Origin: JAPULR01 sp965238215
Lineage (GTDB): Bacteria > Chloroflexota > Dehalococcoidia > Lucifugimonadales > GCA-2712585
Length of the DNA stretch: 64,000 nt
NCBI GenBank assembly: GCA_965238215.1
Contig: OZ250180.1
Span: 2,542,001 to 2,606,000, forward strand
Direction: 5' to 3'
This document shows, piece after piece, positions 1 to 8,226 of the stretch. Within the stretch, counting starts at the first letter, position 1. Each line of letters starts with the position of its first letter. The notes under the pieces are model-generated. The model saw only the letters and a program-made list of their open reading frames with translations. It searched no databases and had not been told where the DNA came from. A program made the translations under genes and the position numbers.

Positions 1-945
1 GACCGCGGGAAATGCGGTACACGTACCGAGCCAACTTCCGGCGGCCGTCCGGGTCTGTTATCCCGGCAATCAACGGAGCCGAATTGATCTAGGCGTGTGC
101 CATCACAATCGATTCCATTGGGCTATCGGACTCGCACATGTGACCGATGTCATACAGTTCCAAAGCGTCATCGGCCTCATGGAACAGAATGGTCTCAGGA
201 ATGCCCATCAAGTAACCGGAGTAGCGCCAAACCGCCATGAAGCTCGCGTATTCTTCGTCGTTGTAATTAGCTCCCAGGGGTTTCATGTGCTTCAATAACC
301 TTGCCGAAAAGGCGGCAACGGCGTAACCCAAATGCGCCGCGCTAATTGGCAAACCCCAAGCTTCCGTGTCCCAATCTTCCGAATAGCTTAGGAGGCGCCT
401 AACCCGTGCGTGAACAATTCTGATACGGACCGAAGGTTTCCAGCCGTCTCCATACCTGTATATCCCATTGGGAAGGAATATTTCCGTCATGTGACGGTTA
501 TTCTGTCCCAAACGTCTGACACCCTGGTCGCGTACCCGCCCGGTGATGTGGAAGGACTTCGCTATATTTGTCGTGAATCCTTCAATCAAAACGCCTGCGA
601 CGAATGCAGCGACGAATGCAGCAACGATCAACGGAGAGTTCCTGTGAAGCATACGGACACTCGGAGCAAACGCTGCATAGTCGAGAGCCATTTCGGTGCA
701 GTCTCCGCATCTCTGAAGAATTCCAGGAGCGAGGCCGGCGCGTTCCTCAGAGCCTCCTCGCCTTATTTATTCATTGCTGCCTCCACCAACCGCCTTGACT
801 CTGCCGGACTAAACGCTTCGAGATCCTTTGCCATCGCTTCGCCCAGCGGGTCTCCAATGAGAGTGTGCGCAACGTAATTGGACGTTACGTCAGGCGCAAC
901 GGCACGGGCATTTTCATAACCCGCTATTCTCCTCGTGAGGTTCAA
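1..945 (-). pseudogene. DUF2236 (MpaB/rubber-oxygenase fold) pseudogene, runs off left edge
   Basis: Read leftward from a TTG at 945, segments in two frames add up to one DUF2236 protein, a heme-oxygenase-like family related to MpaB and latex-clearing protein. Recognisable pieces are ITGRVRDQGVRRL and WRYSGYLMGIPE (about 190-225). Three lesions are visible. A TAA at 763-765 follows EAAMNK, with GEEALRNAPASLLEFF continuing in the same frame. A two-base gain in a TCTC run near 681-690 puts LDYAAFAPSVRML in another frame. A TAG at 89-91 sits where a Leu codon is expected, and INSAPLIAGITDPDG continues in frame to the window edge. The longest intact piece is 200 aa (89-691). The gene lies 28 bp downstream of the broken MMPL gene, so both were probably one operon that is being lost. 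Confidence 0.75.
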
Positions 946-973
946 CCCTCACGTCCGGCAGCCACCGCAGGAA

Positions 974-3177
974 CTAAGGCAGATACCAGTTTCGGTGGCC
1001 CAGGAATTCCATGCTGGCCGGGACCAGCACCGACCTCACCAAGGTGGCGTCTAACAAAACCGCCACTGCCAGGCCGAAACCCACCTGCTGGTTGATTATG
1101 GTGTCGCCGGAAGCGAAGACACCGAACACAGCCACCATAATAAGAGCGCAGCCGGTGATGATGCCCGCCGTGGACCGCAGCCCGTACGCCACTGCCTCCC
1201 GGTTGTCCCCCGTCTGGTCGTACCGCTCCCGGATGCGGCTCAGCAGAAACACATGGTAGTCCATCGACAGCCCGAACAGAATAGAAAACAGGAACAGCGG
1301 TATCCATGCGTCGATGACCTCTGCCTGTTGGAACCCCAGCAGGTCCGCCCCAATGCCCTTCTGGAACACCAGAACTATCAGGCCGTATGCGGCCCCTACC
1401 GAGAGCAGATTCATGAACACGGCTTTGATTGGAATCACAATGGATCGGAAAACCACCATCAGAATCAGGAAGCTGCACCCAAGCACGAAGGCGAACACAA
1501 TGGGCGTGTACCTGTCGACGATGGAGAAAATTCGGCTACCTCAGCCGTGATGCCGCCCACCAGCACCTCGGCGGCAACACCTTCGAAAGCCTCAGGAACG
1601 TAGCGTTCGCGGATGTCGGTCACCACGTCGACGGCATCCTGGCTGAGGGAATCGCCGTCTATGAATACAGAAAGGCGGGCTAGGTCCCCCGCCTCGTTCA
1701 CAACCGGGAAGGGGAACACCGACACTCCATCTTGGTTCTTCAGTGTGGTTTGCAGCTCCGCGATAGCCGCCTGTACCTCTGGGCTGCCGATCTCACCGTC
1801 TATGACTACGTCCGTGGGGTTAACCAGCCCGAAAGAGAACTCCTCCTCCATGACGAAGAAAGCCTCGCGAGTCTCAGCCCATTCCGGGAACGCCGACACA
1901 CCGTTGAGTCCCGTGTTGATGCCCGGCCACTGGAAGTAGAATAGAGTGACGAAAATCATGGGAACGCCAACGACGATGATGCTGATGACCGGGTAGCGCA
2001 TGACCATCCTGGTCACCATTTCCCAAATCCCATCCCCGGAGCCGTCGTTTGCTTGGGAGGTTTGCATTGCCTTCCCCCCGAAGAAGGGCACGGGTAGCCG
2101 GTTCAAATGGTCGCCAAACACCGCCAGGCTGGCCGGCAGGAATGTGAACGTGGCCGAAAGCGTTACCAGCACCACCAGTATTGCCCCAAGACCCAGAGAC
2201 TGGAAGAAGGAGAAGGGAAAGATGAGCATCCCAACCAGGGCAATGACCACCGTAAGTCCACTGAACAGCACCGTGCGGCCCGCCGTTGCTCCCGCGCGCT
2301 CGATGGCCTCAAGCTTGTCCCGTCCCCGCGCCCTCTCGTCCCTGAACCGGGAAATAATCAATATAGAGTAGTCGATTCCCACCGCCAGCCCAATCATTAC
2401 TATCATCAGCGTCACAAAGAAGACCAGGTCAAAGGTCTGCCCGATCAGCGCCGTTATGCCCAAGGCGACTATGATGCCTACGATGGACAGTCCTATCGGC
2501 ATCAGCACCGCCGCCAAAGTGCCAAAGAGTACCACCAGAATCACCAGCGCAACGGGAATGCCTATCCGCTCTCCCTGCCGCAAGTCCTTCTCTGACAGTT
2601 CGTTCTGCTCGAAAGCTATGCTCGCGTCGCCAATGGTGAGTGCTCGGAAGCCATCTACGCCGTTGGCTTCCTCTACCACCTCCAGAACGTGCTCTACATT
2701 CTTCACCGCCTCCACGTAGTCCCCCGCCATTACTACGGTCATAAAGGTGGTCATGCGGTCGGCGGACACCAGGTTCTCGTCGGGAGGATTGGTTGTGTAG
2801 TAGTTCCGCTCCGGTATCGCGACTTCAGGCCCCAGGGAAGCTATTTCGTGTTGAAGCGCCTCGACCTTCGCCCGGAATTCCGGGGTATCGACGGTCTGAA
2901 CTTCCGACTGGACGATGACTATTTCCCTCAACGGAATAGTCTGTCCGCCCCGTTCCACCAGCAGACTCTCTGCGCGGGACGATTCGGCGCCACTGCTCAG
3001 ACTGAGTTCCGTAGTGGTTGCCGGCTTCAGAAAGTCCGCCAGCTACTTGCCCGGTCCCAACTCGCCATCCACCGCCAAGGCGCCGGCAATGAGCACCAGC
3101 ACACCCCAAATTGCCAGTACCCCAAAGGGCTTCCGAGAGCAAACACGGGCCCAATGTTCCGTAGATAGGAATTTCAT
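974..3177 (-). pseudogene. MMPL/RND-family transporter pseudogene
   Basis: This would encode an MmpL-type RND exporter of about 735 residues with two sets of membrane segments. The ATG at 3177 opens MKFLSTEHWARVCSRKPFGV and a first membrane helix. A TAG at 3043-3045 (codon 45) then interrupts the frame. It continues as LADFLKPATTTELS into a 497-residue open stretch with typical MMPL features: GLAVGIDYSILIISRFRDE, then a second extracytoplasmic loop. Near 1530 a T is missing from a T run after GGITAEVAEF, so the last 174 residues (974-1498, including SMDYHVFLLSRIRERYD) lie in another frame. One nonsense codon plus one frameshift argue for a pseudogene; assembly error is the alternative. The family exports lipids or drugs. 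Confidence 0.8.
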
Positions 3178-3420
3178 CGATGCATCCTCATGCCCGTCGG
3201 AAACACGAACAAGGCCTCCAACTGGAAATTGGCTGCCAAAACTTCAGCCCTATTGCGGCAAGCTCAGCCAACTACATCACCACCCACCCCACCCTTCAAC
3301 GCACGGGGGATCCAAGAACGCTCTCAGCTTTCATTTGCGTGCGGACAGGCCGGCCAAGCATATAATACTTGACCGATTAGCGACAGTCATCTTCAATTGT
3401 CCAACACTGCCATTAGGGAT

Positions 3421-3449
3421 TTCACGGACAATCGCGTTGGTGCTATTAT
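3421..3449 (+). promoter_or_regulatory. Promoter for AAA ATPase/PIN pair
   Basis: A -35-like TTCACG (3421-3426) lies 17 bp from TATTAT (3444-3449), which is preceded by TGC as in an extended -10. The AAA ATPase ATG follows 31 bp later with AGGATG as a weak Shine-Dalgarno. The rest of 3178-3420 holds no gene that I can see. Confidence 0.55.
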
Positions 3450-3479
3450 ATTGGTAGTCCCAGTCATTAGGATGACGCT

Positions 3480-4823
3480 ATGGATGAAATTACACTAGAA
3501 AATTACCGTTGCTTTCACTATGAACAATGCGCCCGCCTAGCGCCCCTGACCCTATTGGTAGGCGAAAACAGCACTGGCAAGACCTCCTTCCTTGCTATGA
3601 TCCGCGCGCTATTCGAAATTACTTACGACCTAGGCAACCCTAATTTCAAGAAATTCCCATACGATCTCGGAAGCTTTGACGAGATTGCACACTACCACGA
3701 GGATGGAAGTGACCAAGCCAACTACTTTCGAGGAGAGTTTAGTGTCAAATCAGTCCGAGAGCAAAGTGTCCCAATTTACTTTAGCTATACTTTCGGCAAG
3801 AATGGCACAGCCCCGTCACTCATCAGACGCAAGATATCAAGTGGAAATACTTGGTTTGAAGAAACCTTGACAAGTGGCGATCCACACACCCTTCGAGTTG
3901 GAACTGATAGAGGAACCTGGGAGAGTCAATTCCCAAAAGACTTCATACTCCCTAGAATTGCTATAGAGAATCTGAAGCTGCCAACCCACCTTTTCTTATT
4001 TGAAGAAGCATTCTGGAACTTACAAGAACAAAGCCTAAAGTTCTCGCCCCTTGGAAACTCTCCAGCTTTCATGGAGGAGGACTCCAATCTTCTTAAAGGA
4101 TTGTCTCGTTCTCAGATTGAGTTCAATGAAAGACACCTATTCGCTAGTGCTCCAGTTCGCTCTAAGCCTCGCCGCACATACGATACCGCCCAACCCAACC
4201 CCGACTCGGAAGGCCATTACGTACCAATGTATTTGGCCGATCTGCAATCTAGGGACAATCATACTTGGACAGAGCTAAAGAACCGTTTGGAACGCTTTGG
4301 GAAAGAATCTGGCCTTTTTGACGAAATCTCTATTCGCCAGTTGGGCCAAAGAGGAAGTGACCCGTTCCAAGTTCAAATCAGAAAATCTGGGAATGGACTC
4401 AAGGGGCCAATACATAACCTCATCGACGTTGGTTACGGTGTAAGCCAAGCCCTCCCGGTCATTACTGAATTATTGCGTCCGGACGCATCTCCTCTCTTCC
4501 TCCTCCAGCAACCAGAAATTCATTTGCACCCTAGTGCCCAGGCCGCCCTCGGAAGTCTCTTCTGCCAGATTGCTAGTTCAGAGCGTCAAATGGTTGTTGA
4601 AACCCATAGCGACTACCTGCTCGATCGGGTTCGAATGGAAGTCCGAGACGCCGACGATTCGGGAATTAAACCTGAAGACGTCTCAATCCTCTTCTTCGAA
4701 CGAAACGCCCTAGACGTGCAAATTCATTCGCTTCGAATAGACAAGGAAGGGAATATCTTAGATGCGCCGGATAGCTACCGCACATTCTTCATGCAAGAGA
4801 CTGCACGTTCCCTAGGACTCTAA
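3480..4823 (+). CDS. ABC-type AAA ATPase (AAA_15/AAA_21, OLD-like)
   Basis: This is a 447-residue SMC/ABC-like ATPase of the kind found in OLD, RloA and other defence systems. The Walker A is GENSTGKTS at residues 28-36. The C-terminal ATPase half has LFLLQQPEIHLHPSAQ near residue 337 and ETHSDYLLDRV near 375. In relatives the Walker B segment usually reads IEQPE or IEEPE, but here the acidic position is Gln (LQQPE), so hydrolysis may be altered. The gene and its partner are clearly richer in A+T than the flanks, which suggests horizontal gain. The PIN-domain gene starts 4 bp after the stop, so the two are probably co-translated. The role is inferred: a two-gene anti-phage or toxin-like module. 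I cannot match it to a named system. Confidence 0.8.
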   Translation: MDEITLENYRCFHYEQCARLAPLTLLVGENSTGKTSFLAMIRALFEITYDLGNPNFKKFPYDLGSFDEIAHYHEDGSDQANYFRGEFSVKSVREQSVPIYFSYTFGKNGTAPSLIRRKISSGNTWFEETLTSGDPHTLRVGTDRGTWESQFPKDFILPRIAIENLKLPTHLFLFEEAFWNLQEQSLKFSPLGNSPAFMEEDSNLLKGLSRSQIEFNERHLFASAPVRSKPRRTYDTAQPNPDSEGHYVPMYLADLQSRDNHTWTELKNRLERFGKESGLFDEISIRQLGQRGSDPFQVQIRKSGNGLKGPIHNLIDVGYGVSQALPVITELLRPDASPLFLLQQPEIHLHPSAQAALGSLFCQIASSERQMVVETHSDYLLDRVRMEVRDADDSGIKPEDVSILFFERNALDVQIHSLRIDKEGNILDAPDSYRTFFMQETARSLGL

Positions 4824-4827
4824 AAGC

Positions 4828-5301
4828 GTGTGCGCAATCGTCGACGCGAATGTTGTTGGTGAGGTATTCGGCCCAAAACCAGCCCCAGCTGGCAAGGCGT
4901 TCTTTGATTGGCTCAACTCAGGCAAAGGCCGGTTGGTCGTAGGTGGCAAGCTCTTATATGAGCTGAATAAGTCGGGAAAATTTGGCAAATGGGCAAGTCA
5001 AGCCCTCGTTTCCGGAAAGATGAGAAGGGTAAACGACACTAAAATAGACTCCAGAACTTCCGAACTTGAAAGTCTAAGTACCTATAAGTCAAATGATCCA
5101 CATGTTATTGCTTTGGCGCAGGTTAGCTGCGCCCGCCTATTATTCTCAAATGACCTGAGGCTAAGTGAGGATTTTAGGAACGAGGGGTTTCTAGACAATC
5201 CGAGTGGATCTGTCTTTTCGACTCTCCGAACAAAAGAATTCACTCCCTGTCATCAAAAGCTGATTGATCAGACGGAAAGATACTGTCAATTCAATCAGTG
5301 A
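4828..5301 (+). CDS. PIN-domain nuclease-like protein, partner of AAA ATPase
   Basis: This 157-residue protein starts with GTG at 4828, four bases after the ATPase stop. The PIN fold is indicated by an N-terminal IVDANVV (D6), a central E45 in LLYELN, D90 in SNDPHVIALA, and SNDLRLSEDF (D109, D115). These are the acidic residues expected for a metal-dependent RNase. It is longer than most VapC toxins (about 130 aa), with an extra C-terminal tail of about 35 residues. There is no antitoxin gene beside it; the ATPase is the only tightly linked partner. Inference: an effector RNase controlled by the ATPase. Confidence 0.65.
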   Translation: MCAIVDANVVGEVFGPKPAPAGKAFFDWLNSGKGRLVVGGKLLYELNKSGKFGKWASQALVSGKMRRVNDTKIDSRTSELESLSTYKSNDPHVIALAQVSCARLLFSNDLRLSEDFRNEGFLDNPSGSVFSTLRTKEFTPCHQKLIDQTERYCQFNQ

Positions 5302-5326
5302 CTTCTACCTCCTTCCCCCGCTCCAT

Positions 5327-5498
5327 CCCCACCATCCCCCTACCTCTTCTCCGTCAATCTCCCAGACAGGTACTTGTGAATCACGCTGGATAACAACGTT
5401 TGGTATGGCATCCCTTCCTCTCTGGCCCGTGAGTGGGCAAGCAAGAAGTCCCGCTCCGTCACGCGCAGATTTACTCGCCTCGTCTTGTTGAAGGTGTT
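5327..5498. repeat. Copy A of a duplicated brnA 3' segment
   Basis: This stretch matches 5726-5898 closely (offset about 400 bp). It covers the 3' end of the BrnA antitoxin gene plus a few bases beyond its stop. The match stops abruptly at 5498, where the sequence becomes a KAP-ATPase fragment. Confidence 0.8.
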
Positions 5499-5696
5499 AC
5501 CCGTTCCCCATTCACCGTGGATGCTGATAACAAACGGCAATGACTGATTTCGTACTATGTCGGTCAGCCGGGAAGCAATCTCCTCCCTGTTTAGCACATC
5601 GTCTCGCCAAGGTTTCTCGTACGAAACTTCCAGCTCAGGCAGCTTGAGCTTCAAGGCCTCCCGTTGGTCCGTAAGTGTTTCGCTATCTTTGTTCAA
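5340..5696 (-). CDS. Chimeric ORF: KAP NTPase N-terminus joined to BrnA C-terminus
   Basis: This 118-residue ORF starts with TTG at 5696 behind a good GGAAGGGAG. Residues 1 to about 66 are the start of a KAP-family P-loop NTPase (KPWRDDVLNREEIASRL, then ISIHGEWGTG). The sequence stops just where the Walker A lysine should come. From NTFNKTRRVNLRVTERDF to the end it is the same as the tail of the neighbouring BrnA. The joint falls in ACACCTTC-like microhomology, since a KAP Walker A codes GKTF and BrnA codes NTF. It therefore looks like one illegitimate recombination that destroyed a KAP gene. Any function is unknown: it keeps the BrnA DNA-binding/dimer tail but not the toxin-contacting N-terminus. 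Confidence 0.6.
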   Translation of the reverse strand: MNKDSETLTDQREALKLKLPELEVSYEKPWRDDVLNREEIASRLTDIVRNQSLPFVISIHGEWGTGNTFNKTRRVNLRVTERDFLLAHSRAREEGMPYQTLLSSVIHKYLSGRLTEKR

Positions 5697-5725
5697 TGCT
5701 CCCTTCCTTCTATCTATCTCCCCAA

Positions 5726-5898
5726 CCCCACCATCCCCGCTACCTCTTCTCCGTCAATCTTCCAGACAAGTACTTGTGAATGACGCTGGACAGCAGCGTT
5801 TGGTACGGTATCCCCTCTTCTCTAGCTCGCGAGTGGGCGAGCAAGAAGTCCCGCTCCGTCACGCGCAGATTTACTCGCCTCGTCTTGTTGAAGGTGTT
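5726..5898. repeat. Copy B (source) of the duplicated brnA 3' segment
   Basis: This is the counterpart of 5327-5498 and lies inside the intact antitoxin gene, so it is the likely donor. The two copies differ at scattered bases, so the event is not very recent. Confidence 0.8.
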
Positions 5899-6015
5899 GC
5901 GGGCTGCCTCACGGGCCGCTGCAATCTCGTCAGCGGCGTGGGGAGACGGGCGCAGCTCTCCCCGCTCAAAACGGTCCAGAATGTCTTGCTCTTCCGCGTC
6001 CATTCCTCTGTTCAC
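5740..6015 (-). CDS. brnA: BrnA-type antitoxin
   Basis: This 91-residue protein starts with GTG at 6015 and overlaps the toxin stop by four bases (GTGA), the usual coupled layout for BrnTA. The acidic N-terminus (EEQDILDRFERGELRPS) should neutralise the toxin. The C-terminus NTFNKTRRVNLRVTERDF with ALAHSRAREEG-like helices is the ribbon-helix-helix DNA-binding part that autoregulates such operons. The family assignment rests on size, order and this C-terminal pattern. Confidence 0.7.
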   Translation of the reverse strand: MNRGMDAEEQDILDRFERGELRPSPHAADEIAAAREAARNTFNKTRRVNLRVTERDFLLAHSRAREEGIPYQTLLSSVIHKYLSGRLTEKR

Positions 6016-6299
6016 GATCGCCTCTCCCTAGAATAGTCTCTGGTTGCCTTCCGACTTGGGATAATTGTCTTGAGGAAACGAAGGCCATCGGCCTGTGTGA
6101 CGAACGGAACCAAGTGAACGTATCCGAGAATCTCCACAACGTAAACCATCTGCCCCGGGTACCGGTCTTGGTTCGGATAATCCAATACATCCAATAGTCC
6201 GCCCTGCTCTATGGCGGATACAACGCTCTCGAAGGAGACGCCTCGCTCCTCAACGAGCTGCTGGTTTTTCTCAGTGCTCCAGTCGAAGGCGACGCCCAT
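6012..6299 (-). CDS. brnT: BrnT-type ribonuclease toxin
   Basis: This 95-residue protein has the BrnT layout: FDWSTEKNQQLVEERGVSFE, then VYVVEILGYVHLVPFVTQAD, and the terminal IIPSRKATRDY. The family is made of RelE-fold endoribonucleases that block translation under stress and are bound by BrnA. It precedes the antitoxin gene, as is typical. The start at 6299 gives MGVAFDW; no strong Shine-Dalgarno is visible. Likely repressed by the BrnA/BrnT complex. Confidence 0.7.
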   Translation of the reverse strand: MGVAFDWSTEKNQQLVEERGVSFESVVSAIEQGGLLDVLDYPNQDRYPGQMVYVVEILGYVHLVPFVTQADGLRFLKTIIPSRKATRDYSRERRS

Positions 6300-6383
6300 A
6301 CATCGATTGTCGCTTTATGTGTGCGTTTTGGCAACAGCCCTTTGTATGTCTTCGCCCCCCACAACCTCCCCACCTCCACCTTC

Positions 6384-6782
6384 TCAACCACTACCCCTCG
6401 CCTTCTGTGCAACCACCCCTAGCCCCTCGTCAAACGTCATAATCTCCCGAACACCCCGCCTCCGGCAACTCGCCAAATGACACAAATCCCTGGCCCCCAG
6501 CTTGGGATGCTGCTCGTAGAGTATCCGCGCCAACTCCACGTCCCCTTCCTCCAAAGGCCACACCTCAACGCCCGCCCGACGGATCAGAGCAAGGGCATCT
6601 GCAAGCGCGTCCGTTCTACGAACGGGCAAATAAGCGTGCATCAACTCCCGCAACACCTCTGCAGACGTGCAAAGCGGCTGGGAATTCAGGACAGCCTCGT
6701 TGAAAAAATCACGGGTGCGAGAACGCAGAGGATGCGGTCCCCCTACAGCGTAAATAAAGACATTGGTGTCGACGAAGATCAT
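6384..6782 (-). CDS. vapC: VapC-family PIN toxin
   Basis: This 132-residue PIN-domain RNase starts with MIFVDTNVFIYA (first catalytic Asp) and has E near SAEVLRELMHA. LGARDLCHLASCRRRG and IMTFDEGLG carry the further acidic positions. VapC toxins cleave tRNA or rRNA. The start overlaps the end of the upstream antitoxin gene by four bases (ATGA), so the pair is translationally coupled. It closes the toxin island. Confidence 0.8.
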   Translation of the reverse strand: MIFVDTNVFIYAVGGPHPLRSRTRDFFNEAVLNSQPLCTSAEVLRELMHAYLPVRRTDALADALALIRRAGVEVWPLEEGDVELARILYEQHPKLGARDLCHLASCRRRGVREIMTFDEGLGVVAQKARGSG

Positions 6783-7054
6783 GTGTTGGCCAAACCGCGT
6801 AAGCGAGGCTCCTCGATTGCGCGTTTATGCTCTTCCCAATCCGGTTCCAAGCCTGGGCCGCGCCTGGCATCGCAATCCTGAAAGAACCGACTCACATCTT
6901 CCGGGGATTGGAACCGTTCCGCCCGTTGCCCCGCTTCCAGCCGATCACTGGCCGCTGCCCTCAGCCAAGCGCTGAACGTCAGTCCCTCCCTCCGCGCCTG
7001 TCGCATGAACCGATCCCCGTCTTCATCGGGGATTATCAACTGTACCCTTGCCAT
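6779..7054 (-). CDS. vapB: VapB-like antitoxin
   Basis: This 91-residue protein begins MARVQLIIPDEDGDRFMRQA, a ribbon-helix-helix type DNA-binding start. Its charged C-terminal tail (FFQDCDARRGPGLEPDWEEH) is expected to wrap the VapC partner. ATG at 7054 follows GAAGGGCGC. A short inverted repeat at 7081-7099, just upstream, is a plausible operator for autoregulation. Confidence 0.7.
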   Translation of the reverse strand: MARVQLIIPDEDGDRFMRQARREGLTFSAWLRAAASDRLEAGQRAERFQSPEDVSRFFQDCDARRGPGLEPDWEEHKRAIEEPRLRGLANT

Positions 7055-7080
7055 CGCTGCGCCCTTCTTTATCGTCGGCG

Positions 7081-7099
7081 TGTGTATAGACTTTACACA
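7081..7099 (-). promoter_or_regulatory. Inverted repeat, likely VapBC operator
   Basis: TGTGTA and TACACA are separated by seven bases, 27 bp upstream of the antitoxin ATG. Position and symmetry fit a site for the antitoxin dimer. The rest of 7100-7347 shows nothing I can name. Confidence 0.45.
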
Positions 7100-7347
7100 T
7101 CCACGACGCTAACGCCAATGCTGGCGGCCAAGAGCACCAGCCAACAATCCCCTCTGCGAGCGCTCAGCTAGCTCCAACAGTTCTTGTCTGCGCAGCGCGC
7201 AGGGTGGTATAACCATTGGTACATGCCTTAATAGTTGATCCCTTAGTCGACCAGCGCAATGCTTACGACAAACCGTGTTCATTCAGACGCCCTTTGCCCC
7301 CGCCGCGTTACTTCAACCAGCCGACGGGTAGAAGAGAAATAACATCG

Positions 7348-7827
7348 ATGAAACCGCCTCCGAATAGAAGCCCCAAGCCGGGCCATCGCTGGGAAGTGTG
7401 TCCCACTTGCAACGGCAAAGGGGAGATCATTGGGAGAATGCAGTCAGAACTGGGCGGCAAGACCACAAGGTGTCCTCGTTGCTTCAGAAACGGATGGGTG
7501 GAAGCGTCGTTAGAAAGCAAGAAGGCTGCATCGGAAGAAACAGCACCCCCACCTCAGCCCCGATCGGACTGGCTGGAAGGGCTGGATGTCGAAGAAGAAC
7601 GGCAGGAATCTTCCCGCACTAGACCGAAGTCCGAGCGAGAGGTCCACGGCGCCAATTGCAACTGTCGGTCCTGCAATTCATTGAGGAAAGGCTACGCCCG
7701 ATCCCGGAAATCTGGCAAACACTCGGGTAGTGCATGGCAGCGTTATGTCAAGCCTATAGCACTGCCCTTGACCTTCGCAGCCATCGTACTTGCCCTAGTA
7801 GCGCTAGCCATCTTGCTTTCCAAGTAA
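7348..7827 (+). CDS. Zinc-ribbon protein with C-terminal membrane anchor
   Basis: This is a 159-residue protein from the ATG at 7348. An upstream in-frame start at 7216 would add 44 residues with no domain character. A DnaJ-like zinc ribbon is visible: CPTCNGKGEIIG, then CPRCFRNGW, four cysteines in two CxxC pairs. A charged Pro/Glu/Ser-rich middle follows, then CNCRSC, and a single C-terminal membrane segment (IALPLTFAAIVLALVALAIL). It is probably a tail-anchored cytoplasmic protein. I do not recognise a named family. It stands alone between the toxin island and the RNA unit. Confidence 0.65.
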   Translation: MKPPPNRSPKPGHRWEVCPTCNGKGEIIGRMQSELGGKTTRCPRCFRNGWVEASLESKKAASEETAPPPQPRSDWLEGLDVEEERQESSRTRPKSEREVHGANCNCRSCNSLRKGYARSRKSGKHSGSAWQRYVKPIALPLTFAAIVLALVALAILLSK

Positions 7828-7921
7828 ACTCTTCAGATTCCCAAATCTCCCCCAACTAAAGGGCTCAAACCTCCATAATCCGCCCTCCCCCCATTTCAAC
7901 CTACCAGCAACCTCCAAACCC

Positions 7922-7951
7922 TTGACACACCCCGCTTTTTCCCCTTACTAT
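7922..7951 (+). promoter_or_regulatory. Strong sigma-70-type promoter of the intergenic RNA
   Basis: A perfect TTGACA (7922-7927), an 18-bp spacer and TACTAT (7946-7951) are seen. The expected start is about 7957-7959. No long gene follows; the transcript would end at the terminator at 8204-8226. Confidence 0.7.
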
Positions 7952-8008
7952 GACTCTACCGCTCGCGCGGAATTTCGACAGGGCTCCAAAGGCCGAAGGA
8001 GGTGACGA

Positions 8009-8068
8009 ATGGAACATAGTTTAACTAAGAGGGTGATGGTAGGCATCTGTCTGGATTCGACGCTTTAA
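8009..8068 (+). CDS. Possible 19-aa small protein inside the structured RNA
   Basis: ATG at 8009 follows AAGGAGGTGA with ideal spacing and is followed by MEHSLTKRVMVGICLDSTL, then tandem stops TAA TAG. The coding part overlaps the 5' arm of the long hairpin, so translation and folding would compete. The ribosome binding site is the main evidence; conservation is unknown. Confidence 0.4.
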   Translation: MEHSLTKRVMVGICLDSTL

Positions 8069-8203
8069 TAGCGCCCTAAACAAAATCAACTAACAATCAA
8101 CCGTCGGGTTCGGGCAAATGCCTACCATCGCCCTGTGCGGGGTCCAACTTAGGACCTAATTGGTACTCAACCGGAGGTTCGGACCCGATAACGTTGACAG
8201 AAG

Positions 8204-8226
8204 AGAAGCCGCAAGGCTTCTTTTTT
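8204..8226 (+). terminator. Rho-independent terminator of the RNA unit
   Basis: A 7-bp stem AGAAGCC/GGCTTCT with a GCAA tetraloop is followed by six T. It separates the RNA from the hydrolase gene at 8356. Confidence 0.85.

Larger units (their letters stand above)
7958..8226 (+). ncRNA. Autonomous structured RNA with a 32-bp hairpin
   Basis: This is a transcription unit of about 270 nt bounded by a good promoter and a Rho-independent terminator. Its core is a hairpin: 8031-8062 pairs with 8102-8133 over 32 positions with a single C-A mismatch (five or six G-U pairs), around a 39-nt A-rich loop. Downstream, GGTCC/GGACC (about 8140-8156) and a GGACCC further on (8181-8186) could pair alternately with the same GGGGTCC. 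Upstream lies AAGGAGGTGA, a perfect 10-base match to the 16S anti-Shine-Dalgarno, followed by a 19-codon ORF that runs into the hairpin. I cannot match it to tmRNA, 6S, RNase P or SRP RNA. It could be a regulatory RNA or a leader-type attenuator. Confidence 0.6.

Noticed and set aside
5264..5491. Short plus-strand frames across the BrnA duplicate and similar antisense frames in many genes
   Set aside because: They are antisense shadows of genes with clear family motifs and lack ribosome sites.
8041..8133. tmRNA: CTGTCTGGATTCGACG resembles the 5' start of ssrA
   Set aside because: No tRNA-like acceptor and T arm, no CCA end and no tag ending in Ala-Ala; the segment is instead one arm of the long hairpin.
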